DNA of 35,512 bases, from NCBI GenBank assembly GCA_964392365.1, contig CAYMPH010000027.1, positions 1 through 35,512 of the forward strand, written 5' to 3'. Made by a program: the position numbers and the translations under genes. The number at the start of each line of letters is the position of its first letter. Position 1 is the first letter of the stretch. Of the stretch, positions 30,779 to 35,512 are shown piece by piece. Source of the DNA: CAYMPH01 sp964392365. GTDB taxonomy: Bacteria; Spirochaetota; UBA4802; UBA5550. The notes under the pieces were generated by a model. That model searched no databases and had not been told where the DNA came from. It saw only the letters and a list, made by a program, of their open reading frames with translations.

Positions 30779-31516
30779 TCACGCTTTCACTGCAACCGCC
30801 TGATGAATGCTTAATCCTTTAATTAAAAGCCATAGTCCGATTATAATTTCAAAAAAAATGCTCGGAGTAAAAAACATCATGCTGACCGGATTAACCATTG
30901 AAAGCACAGTTGCGTTCTGTGGTACAAGAATACTTGCTATCGAATATATAAAAATGAGCGAATATGATAGGATGCCGAACCCTGACAGTATTCCGGGAAC
31001 ATACTTGGACTTGAACATTATATAAAAAAATAATACAAAGTTCAGGCCTAGAAACACCATAGAAATAGTTGCTCCTGTACTTCGTACATTAAGAAACAGG
31101 CCGAGTATATCCTGAAGCTGTTCAGGTTTAATTACTGTTAAGGATGCTTTTCCATTCAACATCTGCAATGAAATAAAAGTAATAAGCACAATAACTGCAG
31201 ATATAACAGACTCCGCCAGTTTCAAAACAAATGCAAGCAAAGCAATATTTCTGTTTACAGGCTTGAGTATGATATATAAAGATGCGGCCAGCACTATTCC
31301 GCTGATCGCGAATATAAGCTCGTTCGTAATACCTATCCGGAACAGCAGCTCATTGGCCATTAAGTTATTTACTGCAGCTGCAGCATTTCCTGTAACAGCA
31401 AGCTTTGATTCCACTAATGTCCAGTTGAGAATCCAGCCTGTTACGATAAACAGAAAAATAAATCCAGCAACCTTTGCTGCTTTACGCTGTGATGTTTCCA
31501 TGATAGAATTTGTCAT
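30779..31516 (-). CDS. DUF4386 family membrane protein, copy 1
   Basis: 245 residues with about six membrane segments. The family signature is the start SQRKAAKVAGFIFL, the loop GNAAAAVNNLMANELLFRIGI and LKPVNRNIALLA. No enzymatic motif is visible and the family has no known function. AGGAG lies about 8 bases before the ATG at 31516. It is 69 bases downstream of the bactofilin-like gene, with a 28-bp palindrome in between. The copy at 34752-35441 shares the same three signature regions. Confidence 0.85.
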   Translation of the reverse strand: MTNSIMETSQRKAAKVAGFIFLFIVTGWILNWTLVESKLAVTGNAAAAVNNLMANELLFRIGITNELIFAISGIVLAASLYIILKPVNRNIALLAFVLKLAESVISAVIVLITFISLQMLNGKASLTVIKPEQLQDILGLFLNVRSTGATISMVFLGLNFVLFFYIMFKSKYVPGILSGFGILSYSLIFIYSIASILVPQNATVLSMVNPVSMMFFTPSIFFEIIIGLWLLIKGLSIHQAVAVKA

Positions 31517-31541
31517 TTAGATTTCTCCTGATATAAACGTC

Positions 31542-31569
31542 GTTGGGGCGACCGGCCGGTCGCCCCAAC
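31542..31569. repeat. Perfect 28-bp GC-rich palindrome
   Basis: GTTGGGGCGACCGG followed directly by its exact complement, with no loop, centred at 31555/31556. No T run follows on the minus strand. It lies inside an apparent operon, just upstream of the DUF4386 ribosome site. Similar GGGGCGACC/GGTCGCCCC palindromes are, from memory, spread through several bacterial genomes. Confidence 0.85.
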
Positions 31570-31585
31570 TGACTTTATTTATTCC

Positions 31586-32827
31586 TTACCCTCTCCTGGC
31601 TGCTGTATATAATTCCTTTACAGCATTAATCAGAATTCCGGTTCCCAGCATCACTGCCCCGAACTTAACTATAAATGAAAGAGCTGAAAACAGCTGGCCT
31701 GCAATGCGCAGATCACCTAAAAGGCTTAAAATAAAAACTGTCAGATTCAAAAGTATTAAGCCCATTGCAAATCTTAAAAGAATATTCGGATTATTTTTCA
31801 AAATTAAATTTCCAAGCCATAGCCCTGCCGGTATTGTTGAAAAATAAAAAAGTGCTGCATATATACTGACGGCTGATACTCCGAAAATAAGCCCGAAAGC
31901 CGGTGACACGATAAATGCTGAAATCATCAGAACTATAAATAAAACAAAAACCGGGATAGTCGAGAACACTGCTATGAGCCCGCCGAGAATTGCATTCCAT
32001 GGTTTTTGTCTGGAAAATTCGCCCATTCCATTAAATATAAAAGGGAATGATCGATTCAACAATAAACCTATGAGAAACAGAACAACTGTTGTAAATAATA
32101 TCTTAACGAATTTCCATATATTTGTATTTGTCTTATGTGAAATTCCTTCAGACTTGGCTGTTTCAGGTTTAATCCATTTAAAATCAGCTATCTTTGCGCC
32201 TTTCTGGATGTCAGCTGAGCCGCCTCCATATTTCAAAATGCCGTGAACAACTGTACCCGGGAGAACAGTCAGGCTGTCTTTTACATCAATATCCTCTCTA
32301 TCTTTTTTATCGATATTTACATAATTGACCGTAACATCTCCAAAGAATTCACCCTGGAGAATAATTTTTTCTCCGAATATAACGGAATTCCCCTTCACTT
32401 TCCCGCCGACTACAACGTTTTTACCGCATGCAATCAGGCTGCCGTCTATTGCTGAAGAATCTGTCACCATAACTACAGCTCCGCACACTATAACATTTCT
32501 TGCAACATTGCCGGATACAGTAACATTGCTTCCGACAGTGCGGATATTACCCTGAACAGTACCTGACAGGCTGACATCCTGTCCTGCTCCTATAATGTCT
32601 CCATTTACAGTTCCGGTAGATGAAACGCTTTGAGCCCAGACGAATAGATCACCTTTGATAGTTCCATCGTTTCTGAAATTCTGAGCAGCTGCAAATTTAT
32701 CACGCGGGAAAATCTCCCCGGACTTGATTGTTTGTATAGTAGTTGACTTTGCAAAAGCAATACCTGAGGCCATGCAGAAAATGACAGCCAGAGGTAATAA
32801 ACCTGTTTTAAACATTCTTTTTTTCAT
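31586..32827 (-). CDS. Bactofilin-like polymer-forming domain protein with C-terminal membrane segments
   Basis: 413 residues from the ATG at 32827, chosen because GGAGGATCAACA precedes it; an ATG six codons earlier overlaps that site. A signal peptide (about 1-26, ending GIAFA) is followed by a right-handed beta-helix made of short hydrophobic repeats (GTIKGDLFVWAQSV, GTVNGDIIGAGQDV, GTVQGNIRTVGSNV, GKVKGNSVIFGEKI) to about 220, as in bactofilins. Then come about five membrane segments (from about 235). Unlike cytoskeletal bactofilins the beta-helix here should be outside the membrane. It is encoded directly after an ECF sigma/anti-sigma pair, which suggests an envelope-stress function; this is inferred. 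Confidence 0.85.
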   Translation of the reverse strand: MKKRMFKTGLLPLAVIFCMASGIAFAKSTTIQTIKSGEIFPRDKFAAAQNFRNDGTIKGDLFVWAQSVSSTGTVNGDIIGAGQDVSLSGTVQGNIRTVGSNVTVSGNVARNVIVCGAVVMVTDSSAIDGSLIACGKNVVVGGKVKGNSVIFGEKIILQGEFFGDVTVNYVNIDKKDREDIDVKDSLTVLPGTVVHGILKYGGGSADIQKGAKIADFKWIKPETAKSEGISHKTNTNIWKFVKILFTTVVLFLIGLLLNRSFPFIFNGMGEFSRQKPWNAILGGLIAVFSTIPVFVLFIVLMISAFIVSPAFGLIFGVSAVSIYAALFYFSTIPAGLWLGNLILKNNPNILLRFAMGLILLNLTVFILSLLGDLRIAGQLFSALSFIVKFGAVMLGTGILINAVKELYTAARRG

Positions 32828-32868
32828 TGTTGATCCTCCATTCATTTATAATAAAACTTTATTAATAA

Positions 32869-33432
32869 TTATTCTTTCGCTTTATGAAAAACCGGCCCTG
32901 TCAGAACCAGTTTTTTAAAACCCGCTATAACTGCAGCAAGTCCTGCAATTACATAAACATACTGAATAGTGCTTACAATTGAAGCTAACATTTGTGAAAA
33001 AACATCAGACAGCAGATTGTAAACAATCTGAAAATTCCATGCGTTTTCAAGAAATGAATTCATACTTTCAGCTCCCTGAGATAGAAGAGATAGAATTCCG
33101 TCCTGCACCCCGAGAGTTACTACGCAGCCCAGTACAACTGCAATCACACTCATAGAACCGTATAATGCCTTAAGCAAATCTTTTGCGCTTCTTTCCTGAT
33201 ATACCGGCAGAGAGTGAATTCTATTCATCACAAGATTCTCCATATCTAAAGGAGGCTCAAGCTGCGGTATCGTTTCCAGTGTATTCATTATCCCTTTCAA
33301 ATCGCCCATTAATGCTCTGCAATGCGGGCAGGAGTTCATATGCTGATTAAGCAGTTCCTGATCTCTTTCATTGATAGCATGATCAAAAGACTTCATTATC
33401 AGGTCCTGATATTTATTACATTCCTTATTCAT
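32869..33432 (-). CDS. Zinc-finger anti-sigma factor
   Basis: 187 residues. The N-terminal zf-HC2-type anti-sigma domain carries Cys5 and HxxxCxxC (HMNSCPHC, about 31-38), typical of ZAS-family anti-sigma factors. Membrane segments are near 90-110 (SMSVIAVVLGCVVTLGV) and 155-178 (IQYVYVIAGLAAVIAGF). The ATG overlaps the sigma stop as ATGA, with GGGGGAGAT as ribosome site. It would hold the ECF sigma at the membrane until a signal arrives. Confidence 0.9.
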   Translation of the reverse strand: MNKECNKYQDLIMKSFDHAINERDQELLNQHMNSCPHCRALMGDLKGIMNTLETIPQLEPPLDMENLVMNRIHSLPVYQERSAKDLLKALYGSMSVIAVVLGCVVTLGVQDGILSLLSQGAESMNSFLENAWNFQIVYNLLSDVFSQMLASIVSTIQYVYVIAGLAAVIAGFKKLVLTGPVFHKAKE

Positions 33433-33977
33433 ATCTCCCCCCTTTCAGGACTTAAAACATCCCTTAACATGAGCCGCGCCCTATAAAGCCGGTTTTTAAT
33501 TACAGTCTCAGGCTGGTTTAAAATTTCTTCCAGTTCCTTATATGATAATCCCTGCTGATGAAAGAGCACCACAGGTATCCTATATTTTTCCGGAAGCCCG
33601 CTTATTGCCTTTCTTATCCACCCGAGATCCTCATTTCTGAGATATTGCTCCTCGGGATTAGATCTGCTGTCGCTCACCTGTGTTAATGCATCTGAAGTCA
33701 CAGACTCATTCTTATTCCTGCCGAACCAGTCAATGCACACATTGGTTGTGATTTTCATCACCCAGGTCGCAAATTTATAATCAGGATTGTAGCGGCCAAG
33801 CGACTTGTATACTTTCAGAAAAACCTCCTGCGAAAGATCGTCAGTCTCCCTATGGCCGCCGGTGCAGTTATAAATCACATTGTAAACGAGCTTTTTATAT
33901 CTCGTCACAATCACTGCAAAAGCATCCTGGTGTCCGGACAAACATGTTTTAATCAGCTCATAATCTGCAGTTTCCAA
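33429..33977 (-). CDS. ECF-type RNA polymerase sigma factor
   Basis: 182 residues, sigma70 family without regions 1 and 3. Region 2: LVYNVIYNCTGGHRETDDLSQ then EVFLKVYKSL and YKFATWVMKITTNVCIDWF. Region 4: ISGLPEKYRIPVVLFHQQGLSYKELEE (given in part) and VIKNRLYRARLMLRD. The start is TTG at 33977, with GGGAGG about 10 bases upstream and no earlier ATG in frame. It forms an operon with its anti-sigma and probably with the following four genes. Confidence 0.93.
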   Translation of the reverse strand: METADYELIKTCLSGHQDAFAVIVTRYKKLVYNVIYNCTGGHRETDDLSQEVFLKVYKSLGRYNPDYKFATWVMKITTNVCIDWFGRNKNESVTSDALTQVSDSRSNPEEQYLRNEDLGWIRKAISGLPEKYRIPVVLFHQQGLSYKELEEILNQPETVIKNRLYRARLMLRDVLSPERGEI

Positions 33978-34010
33978 GCGATTGCTGCCTCCCGAATCTT
34001 TTTATATTTT

Positions 34011-34029
34011 TTATCAGGCTGCCTGATAA
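34011..34029. promoter_or_regulatory. Hairpin/inverted repeat upstream of the ECF sigma gene
   Basis: A perfect 8-bp inverted repeat TTATCAGG-CTG-CCTGATAA lies between the DUF4386 stop (34088) and the sigma start (33977). On the minus strand it is followed by A-rich sequence, not T, so a terminator is unlikely. It could be an operator or leader hairpin of the sigma operon. Confidence 0.4.
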
Positions 34030-34087
34030 GGCTTTTATATTATATATACGATTGCTTAATAAAAATGTCTGATATTTTTTTTATTTT

Positions 34088-34678
34088 TTACTTTAAATTA
34101 TAATAAACATTGAAACCTTTAATAAAAAGCCACACAGGTAGAAATAATTCAAATAATCCGCCTGGAATATACAGAAGCATTCCTAAATCGCTATTCATAT
34201 TGAAATAGCCAGACAGATCTGACAAAACTCCTATAGATAATACTGCATAACCTATGATGCCGAGGACTGACAATAATCGTGGAACGAGAAGTGATTGATA
34301 CAATAGATAAGAAAAAATCAGCCCACCCAGGCCGGTAAAAAGAAAAATTATCATTTCATGCTTCCACATCAGTTTTAATAGAAGCAATATGTAAATTCCT
34401 CCTCCAATAATAATTGCGCACTCAATAATCCTGAAAACAACATATCCCAAAGCCAGTTTTTTATTAAACACTTTCAGGATGGGAAACATCAGCATTCCAA
34501 TTCCGACAACTGCAAAACCGCAGGCGATCTCAAGAAGAACTCCAATTATCAATGAACTTTTATCTGGATTTACATCAATAAAAAAAGACCGTATCAGGCC
34601 GCTTCCTGCAGCAAAAGTAACTGTTGCAGTGAGAAATAGCACTCCAACAAATACCGCAATTTTTCTGGTTGATTTCAT
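34088..34678 (-). CDS. DUF4386-like membrane protein, copy 2
   Basis: 196 residues with six membrane segments. RKIAVFVGVLFLTATVT, VGMLMFPILKVFNKKLALGYVVFRIIE (in part) and the final GLFELFLPVWLFIKGFNV align with the other two DUF4386 genes in this window, although the N-terminus is shorter and the loop after segment 1 lacks GNAAA. AAAGGAG lies 8 bases before the ATG. Function unknown. Confidence 0.75.
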   Translation of the reverse strand: MKSTRKIAVFVGVLFLTATVTFAAGSGLIRSFFIDVNPDKSSLIIGVLLEIACGFAVVGIGMLMFPILKVFNKKLALGYVVFRIIECAIIIGGGIYILLLLKLMWKHEMIIFLFTGLGGLIFSYLLYQSLLVPRLLSVLGIIGYAVLSIGVLSDLSGYFNMNSDLGMLLYIPGGLFELFLPVWLFIKGFNVYYNLK

Positions 34679-34751
34679 TTTTTCTCCTTTTAATACTTAA
34701 TTGTGAGTTCATTATTTTTTATTGCTGATATTAATAACAAAATCCTGAGCA

Positions 34752-35441
34752 CTATTCGTTAATTCTTGAACCCTTTATTAATAACCAGAACATGAGCAGC
34801 AGCTCTCCAATAAATGTGAACATTGCAATTGTTAAATTATAATTTGAAAAAAGAATTTTTCCCAATGAATCAACCAGATAGCCTAAACCTGCAGCAGCCA
34901 GCAATATGCCCAGAATTTTCGGCATATTTCCGGATATGAAAAACAGATAACCGATAAGAGCAAGATGAATTCCGAAAAATACAAATCCAATATTCCATCC
35001 GTCATTAAAAGCATTTATAGACAGCATTACTTTTGCATCCAGCTGCTCAATCTTAAATACTTTTAAATATTCAGCGCCGCTTAAAATCTGAAAAATATTA
35101 TAATAATTAATCAGCGCAACTGCAAAAACAGCAGAATACACCAGCCTGAACCAAGAGGCAAGAAGCGACAGGCTTCTGTTTACAGGTTTAAGAAAAACAT
35201 ATAACGCCCATGCCACCACGACATCCATCACAATCACTATTAAAAAGCTGAAAATCCCTACCCGGAAAAGAATGCCATTTGCCGAAATATTACCTGCTGT
35301 TGCAGCTGCATTTCCCGGAATAATAAGTTTCTGAAAAACAAAAAAATTAGCAAAGATAGCCAATATGGTCATTATGAGCAGGCCCAGTCCTGCAAAAATT
35401 GCAGCTTTGCGCTGCGATACGTCAGAGATATTGTTTGTCAT
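34752..35441 (-). CDS. DUF4386 family membrane protein, copy 3
   Basis: 229 residues, six membrane segments. SQRKAAIFAGLGLL, IPGNAAATAGNISANGILFRVGI (in part), FLKPVNRSLSLLA and the ending FWLLIKGSRI are nearly the same layout as copy 1 (30779-31516). AAGGAG is 8 bases before the ATG. It lies 73 bases upstream of copy 2 and follows an apparent gene end at 35458. Function unknown. Confidence 0.85.
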   Translation of the reverse strand: MTNNISDVSQRKAAIFAGLGLLIMTILAIFANFFVFQKLIIPGNAAATAGNISANGILFRVGIFSFLIVIVMDVVVAWALYVFLKPVNRSLSLLASWFRLVYSAVFAVALINYYNIFQILSGAEYLKVFKIEQLDAKVMLSINAFNDGWNIGFVFFGIHLALIGYLFFISGNMPKILGILLAAAGLGYLVDSLGKILFSNYNLTIAMFTFIGELLLMFWLLIKGSRINE

Positions 35442-35457
35442 TTTATTTCTCCTTATA

Positions 35458-35511
35458 TTATTGTTTTTCCTGTATTGGCCATTTCCATGCGTACCAAATA
35501 ATAAGAAAATG
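35458..35511 (-). CDS. Possible C-terminal end of an upstream gene (cut by window edge)
   Basis: On the minus strand one frame from the edge reads HFLIIWYAWKWPIQEKQ then TAA, 16 bases before the DUF4386 ATG. The aromatic hydrophobic string followed by a basic tail looks like the end of a membrane protein. Another frame is also open to a stop at 35453, so this is weak. Confidence 0.3.
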   Translation of the reverse strand, partial: HFLIIWYAWKWPIQEKQ

Positions 35512-35512
35512 A

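Overview
This AT-rich bacterial window most resembles a spirochaete, perhaps on the Leptospira side of the phylum. The call is moderate and rests on gene families only. They are a truncated 7TM-DISM type receptor at the left edge, a PilZ-like protein whose two c-di-GMP motifs lie about 180 residues apart (recalling the leptospiral DUF1577 family), and a Gld-like ABC/GldG/DUF4340 module. No rRNA or other decisive marker is present. Three class II tRNA genes are visible, none with an encoded CCA.

Left part (1-5.8 kb): the receptor, two crotonase-fold proteins with non-standard catalytic residues, an FMN nitronate monooxygenase-like protein, the PilZ-like protein, and a small Lys/Ala-rich basic protein with its own terminator.

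Housekeeping block (5.9-22.1 kb): der on the plus strand is convergent with a long minus-strand run. In transcription order this run is tRNA-Leu(GAG), ndk, adk, tRNA-Ser(CGA), tRNA-Ser(GGA), dnaX, ybaB, recR. It joins nucleotide supply, serine decoding and the recombination/replication clamp-loader genes. Upstream on the same strand is a tight four-gene unit (ABC ATPase, ABC-2 permease, GldG-like protein, DUF4340 protein) running into lon. A one-domain mannose-6-phosphate isomerase-type cupin and plus-strand mutS2 follow.

Accessory part (22.1-35.5 kb): a 911-residue SF1 helicase fused to a C-terminal DUF2726-like nuclease lies in an islet bounded by diverged palindromic repeats, which recur in inverted orientation on its other side. 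This is the best candidate for an acquired defence gene. Next are an XRE regulator/membrane protein operon ending in two oxidoreductases, a REP/BIME-like palindromic element carrying four GGGGTCRGAGC motifs, and an apparent ECF sigma operon: sigma, anti-sigma, bactofilin-like membrane protein, DUF4386 protein, oxidoreductase, methyltransferase. Two further DUF4386 genes lie upstream of it, so the window holds three paralogues.

At least four different palindromic or repeated intergenic elements occur (19.46-19.54, 22.10-22.31 with 25.60-25.63, 28.84-29.03 and 31.54-31.57 kb), nearly all in the accessory half. I see no CRISPR array, no transposase gene and no prophage.
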